In this document: piece by piece, positions 39,499-47,504 of the stretch | How positions within the stretch are numbered: position 1 is the stretch's first letter | Layout of the letters: each line of letters opens with the position of its first letter | Assembly: GCF_003634635.1 (NCBI RefSeq) | Contig: NZ_RBJB01000003.1 | Span: forward strand, 186,001 to 250,000 | Source: Marinobacter nauticus | GTDB lineage: Bacteria; Pseudomonadota; Gammaproteobacteria; Pseudomonadales; Oleiphilaceae | DNA: 64,000 nucleotides | Direction: 5' to 3' | Translations under genes and position numbers: made by a program | Notes under the pieces: model-generated | Told to the model about the DNA's origin: nothing | The model's input: the letters and a program-made list of their open reading frames with translations, nothing else | Databases searched by the model: none

Positions 39499-40314
39499 AT
39501 GGAACAGCTACCCCAGTGCGAAACCCTGATTCTTGAAAAACAGGGCCCCACCCTGTTCATCACCATCAACCGCCCCGACGTCCGCAACGCCATGAGCCTG
39601 CAAATGGTGGCTGAACTGTCCACCATCTTCAGCGAGATCGAAAACGACACCAGCATTCGCGCCGCCGTCATCCGCGGCGCAGGTGGACACTTCTGCGCCG
39701 GCGGCGATATCAAAGACATGGCCGGCGCCCGGGGCCAGAAAGCCGGCGAAGGCCGCGACGACCCGTTCTACAAACTCAACCGCGCCTTCGGCCAGATGAT
39801 CCAGCAAGTCAACGAATCCTCCAAAGTCGTCATCGCCATCACCGAAGGCGCCGTCATGGGCGGCGGCTTCGGCCTGGCCTGCGTCTCCGACCTGGCCATC
39901 GCCGGCCCGACTGCCAAATTCGGTATGCCGGAAACCACCCTCGGCGTCATCCCGGCCCAGATCGCCCCGTTCGTTGTCGAACGCATCGGCCTGACCCAGG
40001 CCCGTCAACTGGCCTTGCTGGGTTTGAGAATCGACGCAACGGAAGCCTGCAAACTCGGCATCGTTCACCAGGTTGCGGAATCCGAAGAACAGCTAAGCGA
40101 CATGCTGAACCAGGCTCTGGAACGGGTACGCCTGTGCGCCCCCGATGCCACGGCAGAAACCAAGGCCCTACTGCACCGAGTGGGACATGAAGCCATGGCC
40201 GGTTTGCTGGATGACGCCGCTGAAAAATTCGCGGCCGCCATCCGCGGGCCCGAGGGCATGGAAGGCACTATGGCGTTCATGCAAAAGCGTGAGCCAAAGT
40301 GGGCCGAGAGTTAA
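39499..40314 (+). CDS. atuE: Isohexenylglutaconyl-CoA hydratase AtuE
   Basis: A 271 aa crotonase-family hydratase that adds water to isohexenylglutaconyl-CoA, the product of geranyl-CoA carboxylase. Oxyanion-hole blocks are AAVIRGAGGHFCAGGDIKDM and EGAVMGGGFGLACVSDLAIA. I chose the ATG at 39499 because GGAG lies 7 nt upstream; the longer frame runs backward through repeat copy 2. Third codon positions are about 76% A or C in the first 72 codons (my hand count), the opposite of atuB and the end of atuH. Confidence 0.9.
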   Translation: MEQLPQCETLILEKQGPTLFITINRPDVRNAMSLQMVAELSTIFSEIENDTSIRAAVIRGAGGHFCAGGDIKDMAGARGQKAGEGRDDPFYKLNRAFGQMIQQVNESSKVVIAITEGAVMGGGFGLACVSDLAIAGPTAKFGMPETTLGVIPAQIAPFVVERIGLTQARQLALLGLRIDATEACKLGIVHQVAESEEQLSDMLNQALERVRLCAPDATAETKALLHRVGHEAMAGLLDDAAEKFAAAIRGPEGMEGTMAFMQKREPKWAES

Positions 40315-40382
40315 CGAATACAAATATTAAACAAGCCACTGAACAATCATTGGGCAGGCAAACACCCAAGGTCGCGGGAGCG

Positions 40383-40490
40383 CCACTGGCGGGATAAGCC
40401 TCCGGAAAATTTCGAAGGCCAAGGATGGCCTGAGAGAAGCGCACAGGGATGTGCTCGTAGCGGTTTTCCGGAGGCTTATCCCGCCAGTGG
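40383..40490 (-). repeat. Structured repeat copy 3 (type B core, reverse)
   Basis: Perfect 27 bp arms (40383-40409 and 40464-40490) enclose a 54 nt core in reverse orientation relative to copies 1, 2 and 4. The two core hairpins read GGCCAAGGATGGCC and GCACAGGGATGTGC on the plus strand. The arms are unrelated in sequence to those of copies 1 and 2. It lies between atuE and atuF, ending 51 nt before the atuF start. Confidence 0.85.
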
Positions 40491-40541
40491 TGCGGACGAA
40501 CACCAACCTGGGGCGGTCCAGTAACAAGGTAGATAACGCTT

Positions 40542-42500
40542 ATGCTAAAAAAACTACTAATCGCTAACCGAGGCGAAATCGCCGTCAGGGTCATCCGCAC
40601 AGCCAAAGCGCTGGGCTACCGAACCGTTGCCGTCTACTCCGAAGCCGACGCCAACACCCTGCACGTTGAACAAGCCGACGAAGCCGTCTGCATCGGCCCG
40701 GCACAGGTTGCCGCCTCCTACCTCAACGCCGACGCCATCCTCGATGCCGCAAAGAAAACCGGCGCCGACTGCATCCACCCGGGCTACGGCTTCCTCTCTG
40801 AAAACTCCGGCTTCGCCAAAGCCGTCAAACAGGCCGGCCTCACCTTTGTAGGCCCTCCCGAAAACGCCATTGAACTCATGGGCAGCAAACGCCGCTCGAA
40901 AATCGCCATGCAGGAAGCCGGCGTGCCCGTAGTCCCTGGCTACGAAGGCAACAACGCTAGTGATGATGAACTCATCGCCGCAGCCCAGGACATCGGCTAC
41001 CCCCTCATGCTCAAAGCCTCCGCAGGTGGCGGTGGCCGGGGCATGCGCCTGGTCGAGAGCGAGAGCGAGTTGGCCGACAACATTAAAAGGGCCCGCTCAG
41101 AAGCCAAACAGGCCTTCGGTGACGACGAACTGATCATCGAAAAAGCGGTCATCGAACCCCGGCACGTGGAAATCCAGGTTTTCGCAGACCACCACGGCAA
41201 CGCCGTTTACCTGGGCGAGCGGGACTGCTCCGTACAGCGCCGGCACCAGAAAGTGGTTGAAGAAGCGCCCTCACCTTTTGTCACCCCGGAACTGCGTAAG
41301 GCCATGGGCGAAGCTGCTGTCAAAGCGGCCCTGGCCTGCGGTTACGAGGGCGCCGGTACCGTGGAATTCCTGGTCGACAAAGACCGCAATTTCTACTTCC
41401 TGGAAATGAACACTCGCCTGCAGGTAGAACATCCGGTCACCGAACTGATTACCGGCCAGGATCTGGTGGCCTGGCAGTTGATGGTCGCTGAAGGCCGCCC
41501 GCTGCCTCTGGCCCAGGATGACATCCAACTCAATGGCCACGCCATCGAAGTGCGACTTTACGCCGAAGACCCGGCCAGTGGTTTCACCCCGCAAACCGGT
41601 ACCCTGCACCAGTTCACCCCGGCCGAAGGCGAAGGCCTGCGGTTTGATACCGGCGTGCGCTCCGGTGACGTGGTCAGCCCCCACTACGATCCCATGCTGG
41701 CGAAAGTCATCGCCTGGGGCCAGAACCGGGACGAAGCCCGTCGCCGCCTGATCCGGGCGCTGGAAGACACCACAGTCTTTGGTGTGACCACCAACCGCCA
41801 TTTCCTCAGCCGCATCATCGCCGATGACACCTTTGGTGCCGGTGAAGCCACCACGGCCTTCCTGCAGCAGGCCTTCAAGAATGATCCGTCACTGGCGCCC
41901 CAGCCGCTCACCATCCGCGAGCTGGCCCTGAGCGCCTGCGCATTGAGCCTCGGCCAATCCGCCCAGAAAGGCTGGAGTAACGCCCCCGCCACCGTCATGC
42001 CGATGAAGCTTGAGGCCCGGGACGAAACCGTGGAACTGCTGGTTCGGCACAGTGGCCACAAACTGCTGGTGGCCCACGGCGAAGAACACTATGAATTGCA
42101 ACTGCAAAGCCAGGAACCAGGCCTGCTGTGCATTATCGACAACGGGGTTCGTCAGCGGTGCCAATACTACCGGAGCGGAGATTCCCTATATTTGCAGGCG
42201 TTCGGCCGTTCCTGGTGCGTTCGGGATATTACGCACCAACCCGCCCAAGGTGCCCTGGGCACCGGCAGCGGCAAGGTCCAGGCCACTATGGACGGTGCCA
42301 TTATTGATGTACTGGTGGCAGAGGGAGATCAGGTGGAACAGGGCCAGACCCTGGTGATTCTGGAAGCCATGAAAATGGAGCATCCGGTTAAGGCGGATCG
42401 CAGGGGCACCGTTGGCCAGTTGCTCGCCCGCAAAGGAGACCAGGTCAAGCGTGGCCAACTTCTGGCAGACGTGCAGTCCACTGAGGAGGCAGCATCATGA
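40542..42500 (+). CDS. atuF: Geranyl-CoA carboxylase alpha subunit (biotin-containing)
   Basis: A 652 aa biotin-dependent carboxylase subunit. The N-terminal biotin carboxylase domain begins KLLIANRGEIAVRVIR and has the glycine-rich ATP loop KASAGGGGRGMRLV and the EMNTRLQVEHPVTEL block. The C-terminal biotin carboxyl carrier domain ends with the biotinylation motif LEAMKMEHP. It works with AtuC. The stop overlaps the atuG start by 4 nt (ATGA). The 5' 450 nt are rich in C- and A-ending codons, fading further in. Confidence 0.92.
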   Translation: MLKKLLIANRGEIAVRVIRTAKALGYRTVAVYSEADANTLHVEQADEAVCIGPAQVAASYLNADAILDAAKKTGADCIHPGYGFLSENSGFAKAVKQAGLTFVGPPENAIELMGSKRRSKIAMQEAGVPVVPGYEGNNASDDELIAAAQDIGYPLMLKASAGGGGRGMRLVESESELADNIKRARSEAKQAFGDDELIIEKAVIEPRHVEIQVFADHHGNAVYLGERDCSVQRRHQKVVEEAPSPFVTPELRKAMGEAAVKAALACGYEGAGTVEFLVDKDRNFYFLEMNTRLQVEHPVTELITGQDLVAWQLMVAEGRPLPLAQDDIQLNGHAIEVRLYAEDPASGFTPQTGTLHQFTPAEGEGLRFDTGVRSGDVVSPHYDPMLAKVIAWGQNRDEARRRLIRALEDTTVFGVTTNRHFLSRIIADDTFGAGEATTAFLQQAFKNDPSLAPQPLTIRELALSACALSLGQSAQKGWSNAPATVMPMKLEARDETVELLVRHSGHKLLVAHGEEHYELQLQSQEPGLLCIIDNGVRQRCQYYRSGDSLYLQAFGRSWCVRDITHQPAQGALGTGSGKVQATMDGAIIDVLVAEGDQVEQGQTLVILEAMKMEHPVKADRRGTVGQLLARKGDQVKRGQLLADVQSTEEAAS

Positions 42501-43321
42501 GCCGGCTACAGCAGCGCACAGTGTTTATAACCGGCGGCAGCCGGGGAATCGGCCGGGCCATTGCCCTGGCCTGTGCCCGGGAAGGCGCCAACGTGGTCAT
42601 TGCAGCGAAAACCGATACCCCGCATCCGAAACTACCCGGCACCATCCACACGGTCGCTGAGGAAATTCGCAACGCCGGAGGCCAGGCGCTACCGCTGGTA
42701 CTGGACGTGCGGGATGAACGACAGGTCCGCCAGCGAATAGACGAAGCCGCCGGTTATTTTGGCGGTATCGATGCCCTGGTGAACAACGCCGGGGCGATAC
42801 GCCTGACCGGTGTCGAAAACCTGAAAGTGAGCCGATACGACCTGATGCATCAGGTCAACGCCCGGGCCGTATTCACCTGCAGTCAGGCGGCCCTGCCCTG
42901 GCTGAAGGAATCCGGTGGCCACATTCTCAGCCTGTCGCCGCCGCTGAACCTGAATACCCGGTGGTTTTCCCAGTACGGGCCATACACCACCACAAAATAC
43001 GGAATGACCATGCTCAGCATGGGCATGGCCGAGGAGTTCCGACGCTATGGCATTGCCGTGAACTGCCTGTGGCCAAAGACTCTGATTGCCACTGCCGCCA
43101 TAGAACACGAAGTGGGCGGACCTCAATTGATGGCGCAGGGACGAAAGCCGGAAATCATGGCCGATGCTGCGGTCAGCATACTGTCCCGCAGTGCGGACGA
43201 ACTGACCGGGCAAGCGCTGATTGACGAGGATGTACTTCGTCAGGATGGCGTGAAGGACTTCGAACACTACCGGTATGCCGCAGGCGACAAGCCACTGCTG
43301 CCGGATCTGTTCCTGGATTAG
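42497..43321 (+). CDS. atuG: Short-chain dehydrogenase AtuG
   Basis: A 274 aa SDR of the HSDL2-like group. The cofactor motif FITGGSRGIGRAIA is near the N terminus, NNAGAIRL near residue 95, and a YGPYTTTKYGMTML segment holds the catalytic YxxxK (YTTTK). It likely oxidises a hydroxy intermediate or terpenol in the same pathway; AtuG's exact substrate is not established to my knowledge. Translationally coupled to atuF through ATGA. It ends 68 nt before atuH. Confidence 0.88.
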   Translation: MSRLQQRTVFITGGSRGIGRAIALACAREGANVVIAAKTDTPHPKLPGTIHTVAEEIRNAGGQALPLVLDVRDERQVRQRIDEAAGYFGGIDALVNNAGAIRLTGVENLKVSRYDLMHQVNARAVFTCSQAALPWLKESGGHILSLSPPLNLNTRWFSQYGPYTTTKYGMTMLSMGMAEEFRRYGIAVNCLWPKTLIATAAIEHEVGGPQLMAQGRKPEIMADAAVSILSRSADELTGQALIDEDVLRQDGVKDFEHYRYAAGDKPLLPDLFLD

Positions 43322-43389
43322 CCGCGGAGCAATGGGTTGGTCCGCGGTTCAAAACCTACAAAGACAATGACGACTGAAACGGACGCACC

Positions 43390-45219
43390 ATGAGCCAAGA
43401 CATCGTAACCGCACGCGACATCATGCGCAGCCTGCCCACGGTTCTGAAAAAATTTCCCTTCGTGGCAAAAGGGCTTTACTACTACCGGGTAAAGGACGAC
43501 AAAAAAGAGCTGACCCTTGGCAAGCTGGTAGAGCGCAACGCTGACAAACACCCCACGCGCCCTGCCATTCTCTTCGATGATCGCAGCATTACCTGGGCAG
43601 AACTGGATGCCTGGAGCAATCGAATTGCCCATTACCTGAAAGATCAGGGGCTGGTAAAGGGCGATGCCATTGCGGTACTGCTGGAAAACCGACCGGAACT
43701 ACTGGCGACCGTGGTTGGCGCAGCCAAGGTCGGCGTGGCCTGCGCCATGCTGAACACCTCCCAGAAAGGCAAAGTGCTGGCCCACAGTATCAACCTGATC
43801 GAGCCACGACTGCTGGTGGTTGGTAGCGAACTGATCGACAATGCCGAGTCGGTTCGTGGAGAGGTTCAGCTCCGGCACACGCATCCCCTGCTCTACCTGC
43901 ACGACGGCAACACTCTGAACACCTTTGGTGACGCACCGGAGGGCTACGTCAATCTGGCCCTGGAAGTCAGCCGCCGGCCCTCAACCCGACCGGTCCTGAG
44001 CAACGCGGTAACCATGGGCGATACCGCCGTGTATCTTTACACCTCAGGCACCACCGGCCTGCCCAAGGCGGCGCCCGGTTCACATCGCAAATTTATCAAA
44101 GCCTACGGCGGCTTTGGCATGCTCTCCCTGGCCATGGAACCGGAAGACGTCCTGTACTGTACGCTGCCGCTGTATCATGGCACCGCCCTGCTGGTGTGCT
44201 GGGGCTCGGTCCTCGCCGGTGGCTCTGCCATCGCCCTGCGCCGAAAATTCTCCGCCAGCGCCTTCTGGGACGACGTCCGCCGCTACAACGCCACCACTTT
44301 CGGCTACGTGGGCGAGCTGTGCCGCTACCTGCTGAATCAACCTCCCGGCAGCCAGGACCGCAACCACGGCCTGACCAAAATGATCGGCAACGGCCTGCGC
44401 CCCTCCATCTGGAAAGAATTCAAGGAACGCTTTGGCATCGACAAGGTGGCTGAACTGTATGCCTCATCAGAAGGCAATATCGGCTTCAGCAACTTTTTCA
44501 ACATGGACAACACCGTGGGCTTCTCCACCGCGCCCTACAAACTGGTCAAGTACCACGAAGGCACCCGGGACCCGATCCGCAACGACAAGGGCCGTCTGGA
44601 GGAAGTGGAAAAAGGCCAGCCCGGCCTGTTGATCGGGGAGATCAACAAGAAGTGGGCATTCGAGGGCTACACCCAGAAGGAAGCCACTGAGAAATCCATC
44701 CTGCGCGATGGTTTCAAGAAAGGCGATGCCTGGTTCAATACCGGTGATGTATTAAAAGAAATCGGCTGCCGTCACCTGCAGTTTGTCGATCGCATGGGCG
44801 ACACCTTCCGCTGGAAGGGAGAGAACGTATCGACGACGGAGGTGGAAAATATCATTGATGGCTCCGGCATGGTGGAGGAAGCCATTGTGTACGGGGTCGA
44901 GATTCCCAAAACCAACGGCAAGGCGGGCATGGTAACGCTGGTGCCTCAGTCCAATGGTTCGGCGTTCGATATCAACAAGCTGTTTGGTTATCTTCAGGAG
45001 AATCTGCCGGCCTATGCGGTGCCGGTGCTTGTGCGGGTGACCAATGCCATCGAGAAAACGGGAACGTTCAAGTACCGGAAGGTGGACATCCAGAAGCTCG
45101 GCTATTCGCTGGAGCGGTCAGAAGACGATGTGTACGCCTGGCTGCCCGGTTCGTCCGGTTATACGTTGCTGACTCCGGAGCTAGTCTCGGATATTGATTC
45201 GGGGGATGTTCGGTTTTGA
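43390..45219 (+). CDS. atuH: Very-long-chain-type acyl-CoA synthetase AtuH
   Basis: A 609 aa AMP-forming ligase of the FATP/ACSVL group, which would activate citronellate or geranate to the CoA ester. The P-loop-like motif YLYTSGTTGLPKAAPGSHRK is near residue 215, an ELYASSEGNIGFSNF adenylate block near 355, and FVDRMGDTFRWKGENVSTTE marks the hinge. It closes the atu operon. Over the last 72 codons, G or T occupies about 71% of third positions (my hand count), unlike atuE. Two structured repeats lie downstream. Confidence 0.9.
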   Translation: MSQDIVTARDIMRSLPTVLKKFPFVAKGLYYYRVKDDKKELTLGKLVERNADKHPTRPAILFDDRSITWAELDAWSNRIAHYLKDQGLVKGDAIAVLLENRPELLATVVGAAKVGVACAMLNTSQKGKVLAHSINLIEPRLLVVGSELIDNAESVRGEVQLRHTHPLLYLHDGNTLNTFGDAPEGYVNLALEVSRRPSTRPVLSNAVTMGDTAVYLYTSGTTGLPKAAPGSHRKFIKAYGGFGMLSLAMEPEDVLYCTLPLYHGTALLVCWGSVLAGGSAIALRRKFSASAFWDDVRRYNATTFGYVGELCRYLLNQPPGSQDRNHGLTKMIGNGLRPSIWKEFKERFGIDKVAELYASSEGNIGFSNFFNMDNTVGFSTAPYKLVKYHEGTRDPIRNDKGRLEEVEKGQPGLLIGEINKKWAFEGYTQKEATEKSILRDGFKKGDAWFNTGDVLKEIGCRHLQFVDRMGDTFRWKGENVSTTEVENIIDGSGMVEEAIVYGVEIPKTNGKAGMVTLVPQSNGSAFDINKLFGYLQENLPAYAVPVLVRVTNAIEKTGTFKYRKVDIQKLGYSLERSEDDVYAWLPGSSGYTLLTPELVSDIDSGDVRF

Positions 45220-45270
45220 TCCTGACTTTTGGAGAGGGGCCTCATAACCTAGCCTGCAACGCTTGGTGAC

Positions 45271-45380
45271 AGTGAGTACGGGGTGCCCCTCCCAAAAACC
45301 GCTACAAGCACATCCATGTGCGCTTCTCTCCGGCCATCCATGGCCTCCGACATTTTTGGGAGGGGCACCCCGCACTCACT
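45271..45380 (+). repeat. Structured repeat copy 4 (type B core, forward)
   Basis: Arms of 28 bp (45271-45298 and 45353-45380) pair at 27 positions with one A/C mismatch and enclose a 54 nt core. Core hairpins are GCACAT-CC-ATGTGC and GGCCAT-CC-ATGGCC. An outer CTTGG/CCAAG pairing extends the stem after an internal loop. It lies 51 nt after the atuH stop. Confidence 0.85.
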
Positions 45381-45462
45381 TCCGAGCCAAGGAGTGATAG
45401 TCAGTTTACTGAAAAACCTAGCTTTTCTCCCTGACTATTACTGCGAAGCTGACCGGCCGTGA

Positions 45463-45556
45463 TGGGGAACGCTTCCAAAAAATTTTGAGGGCCATGGATG
45501 GCCCGAAATAAGCGCACATGGATGTGCTTGTAGCGGTTTTTTGGAAGCGTTCCCCA
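45463..45556 (-). repeat. Structured repeat copy 5 (type B core, reverse)
   Basis: Perfect 20 bp arms (45463-45482 and 45537-45556) ending inward in A6/T6 enclose a 54 nt type B core in reverse orientation. Hairpins are GGCCAT-CC-ATGGCC and GCACAT-CC-ATGTGC. The outer arm (TGGGGAACGCTTCC) is unique to this copy, and a GGCCG/CGGCC pairing extends it after an internal loop. It is 59 nt from the quinone oxidoreductase stop. Confidence 0.85.
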
Positions 45557-45615
45557 GCGCGGCCCACACCGAAACCTAAAGGCTAGGAGGGAGGCTACCC
45601 CTCAGGCTCCAAGAA

Positions 45616-46596
45616 CTATTCTTCAACCCGCAAAACGATCTTGCCAGTGGCCCGACGCCCCGTGAGTGCCCCAAGCGCCGCGGCATATTCCTCGAACGGG
45701 AACACTTCGCTGACCTTGGGATCGATCTTGCCGTCGGCATACATCTGCAACAGCTCCATCATGTTCTGGGCACTGGTCTGCGGCTCGCGCTGGGTGAAGC
45801 TACCCCAGAATACACCTACCACAGAACAGCCCTTGAGCAGCGTCAGGTTCGCAGGAATCTTGGGGATATCCCCTGCGGCAAAGCCGATCACCAGGTGGCG
45901 GCCGTTCCAGCCCATGGTGCGCAGGGCCTGTTCGGTGAAATCTCCGCCGACCGGGTCGTAGATCACATCCACACCTTTACCCTTGGTCAGTTTCTTCACC
46001 GCATCTTTCAGCGATTCCTCGGTGTAGTTCACCAGTTCATCGGCGCCGGCTTCCTTGGCCACCGCGAGTTTTTCAGCGGAGCTGGCCGCCGCAATCACTT
46101 TCGCTCCCATGGCCTTGCCCAGCTCCACGGCCGCCAGGCCAACACCGCCGCTGGCGCCGAGTACCAGCAAGGTTTCGCCAGACTGCAGGTTGCCACGCTG
46201 CTTGAGCGCGTAATAGGAGGTGCCATAAACCATCATGAAAGCCGCGGCTTTCTCATCGGACATAGAGTCCGGGATTGGCAACAGGTTGGATTCGGGAGCA
46301 ACCACTTCTTCGGCGAACGCACCCCAGCCGGTCAGGGCGGCTACCCGGTCTCCGGGTTGGAAACGGGTGACTTTTTCGCCCACCTCGAGCACTTCACCGG
46401 ACAGTTCACCGCCGGGGGAAAACGGCATGGGCGGCTGGAACTGGTATTTGCCCTGAATGATCAGGGTGTCCGGGAAGTTCAGGCCTGCAGCCTTGACCCG
46501 GATTTTTACGCCGCTGCCTTTTACGTCCGGGCTGGCAATGTCTTCGATGACCAGATTCTCTGCCGGGCCATAGTCTTTGCACAGAATGGCTTTCAT
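45616..46596 (-). CDS. NADPH:quinone oxidoreductase-type medium-chain dehydrogenase
   Basis: A 326 aa MDR-family oxidoreductase without the catalytic and structural zinc cysteines, so of the quinone oxidoreductase or enoyl reductase group. The GroES-like N-terminal domain includes AAGLNFPDTLIIQGKYQ, and the Rossmann motif LGASGGVGLAAVELGKAMGA is near residue 145. A role alongside the atu pathway is possible but not shown; it is convergent with it and separated by two repeats. The start MKAILCKDYGP is standard. Confidence 0.9.
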   Translation of the reverse strand: MKAILCKDYGPAENLVIEDIASPDVKGSGVKIRVKAAGLNFPDTLIIQGKYQFQPPMPFSPGGELSGEVLEVGEKVTRFQPGDRVAALTGWGAFAEEVVAPESNLLPIPDSMSDEKAAAFMMVYGTSYYALKQRGNLQSGETLLVLGASGGVGLAAVELGKAMGAKVIAAASSAEKLAVAKEAGADELVNYTEESLKDAVKKLTKGKGVDVIYDPVGGDFTEQALRTMGWNGRHLVIGFAAGDIPKIPANLTLLKGCSVVGVFWGSFTQREPQTSAQNMMELLQMYADGKIDPKVSEVFPFEEYAAALGALTGRRATGKIVLRVEE

Positions 46597-46751
46597 GGTT
46601 GCTCCTGGGCTGTCTGTCTTACCCTGATGGCGTCAGGGCGGGTCTGATTTGATGTTGTAATTGACCAGGATCAAGCTAAACGCACAGAGCCCGTGAAGCA
46701 AATCAAGGCTGCTTATTCATGGCAATAAGCCCGGCTGATAAGCCGGCGGAT

Positions 46752-47321
46752 TCAGAACAGTACAGCGCCCGCTACCACGGCGACGATGATCATCACACCG
46801 GCGGCCAGAAGCCCATACCTGACGCCGGGAGACAGGGTTTGTGAGTGTTGAACCCGGGCTGGGCTGTCTTCGTCGTGATTGACCAGTTTCTGGTCTTCGC
46901 TGGAGCGCCGAATCAGGTCAATCATTTCCTCACACTGGTGGCTGGAGAACGCCGCCGGGTTGAAGTCCGGTAACTGGTGCTTGTCCAGAAAGGCCTGCAC
47001 GTCGGATGACAGGGGTACATACTTCATCGACCAGTTGGAGAAGGTCGGGACGTCCAGCGGCTCTTCAATCAGCATGCGGATATTGCGGTGGCGAGAGTCC
47101 TGACGGATTCGTTCGAAGGTTTCCCGGACAAATTCTTCCTCGCCCTCAAGGTACTGGAAAAACCGGTTGTCGCCATAATACAAGCCACCGACCAGGCCTG
47201 CCCGACCGTTATTTCTTCGGGACACCATGAGAATTCTGGCCACGTGGGGTTCGACACCCTTTTCCAGGGGCTGGGCTTCAAACGTTGCTTCGCTGGCGTA
47301 GGCGAGTCGCATCAGGGCCAT
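46752..47321 (-). CDS. BLUF blue-light sensor with C-terminal membrane anchor
   Basis: A 189 aa protein with a BLUF domain that binds FAD and senses blue light. With the ATG at 47319-47321 (GGAG nine nt upstream) the key residues fall at family positions: Y8 in LAYAS, N37/N38, Q56 in FFQYLEG, and W97/M99 in NWSMKYV. A helical extension and a charged linker follow, and the last 21 residues (YGLLAAGVMIIVAVVAGAVL...) form a hydrophobic helix ending at the C terminus. This predicts a tail-anchored photoreceptor, unusual for short BLUF proteins. A frame continues 21 codons upstream without similarity. Confidence 0.9.
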   Translation of the reverse strand: MALMRLAYASEATFEAQPLEKGVEPHVARILMVSRRNNGRAGLVGGLYYGDNRFFQYLEGEEEFVRETFERIRQDSRHRNIRMLIEEPLDVPTFSNWSMKYVPLSSDVQAFLDKHQLPDFNPAAFSSHQCEEMIDLIRRSSEDQKLVNHDEDSPARVQHSQTLSPGVRYGLLAAGVMIIVAVVAGAVLF

Positions 47322-47504
47322 ATTGCAGTACTCCGGATCAATCAAACGGGAAACAAGGCAGTGATACGCGTAACTGTCGCGCAACAGATCACATTGGCCG
47401 AATCGGCCATCAACGCCTGAAGATGAATCCCGGGACGAATTCCGCTATTCTTCCAGCCTTTCACCCACGCCCCGGACCGAATTTCGTCAAATCAGAGCTG
47501 CCCC

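Larger units (their letters stand above)
45231..45610. repeat. Imperfect outer inverted repeat enclosing repeat copies 4 and 5
   Basis: Segments 45231-45254 and 45581-45610 are complementary in blocks: GGAG/CTCC, AGGGG/CCCCT, GCCTC/GAGGC and CCTAGCC/GGCTAGG. They bracket the two oppositely oriented repeat copies in the 396 bp gap between the convergent atuH and quinone oxidoreductase genes. The gap holds no ORF with coding character. Confidence 0.55.

Noticed and set aside
39346-40490. Repeats as ordinary Rho-independent terminators
   Set aside because: They lie inside a co-directional operon, the stem encloses a 52-54 nt conserved branched core, and most lack a T-run after the stem.
35482-45556. 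CRISPR array or integron attC sites as an explanation of the repeats
   Set aside because: Spacing is irregular (kilobases) with genes between, copies occur in both orientations, and the R-box/L-box ends (GTTRRRY type) of attC sites are absent. No Cas or integrase gene is present.
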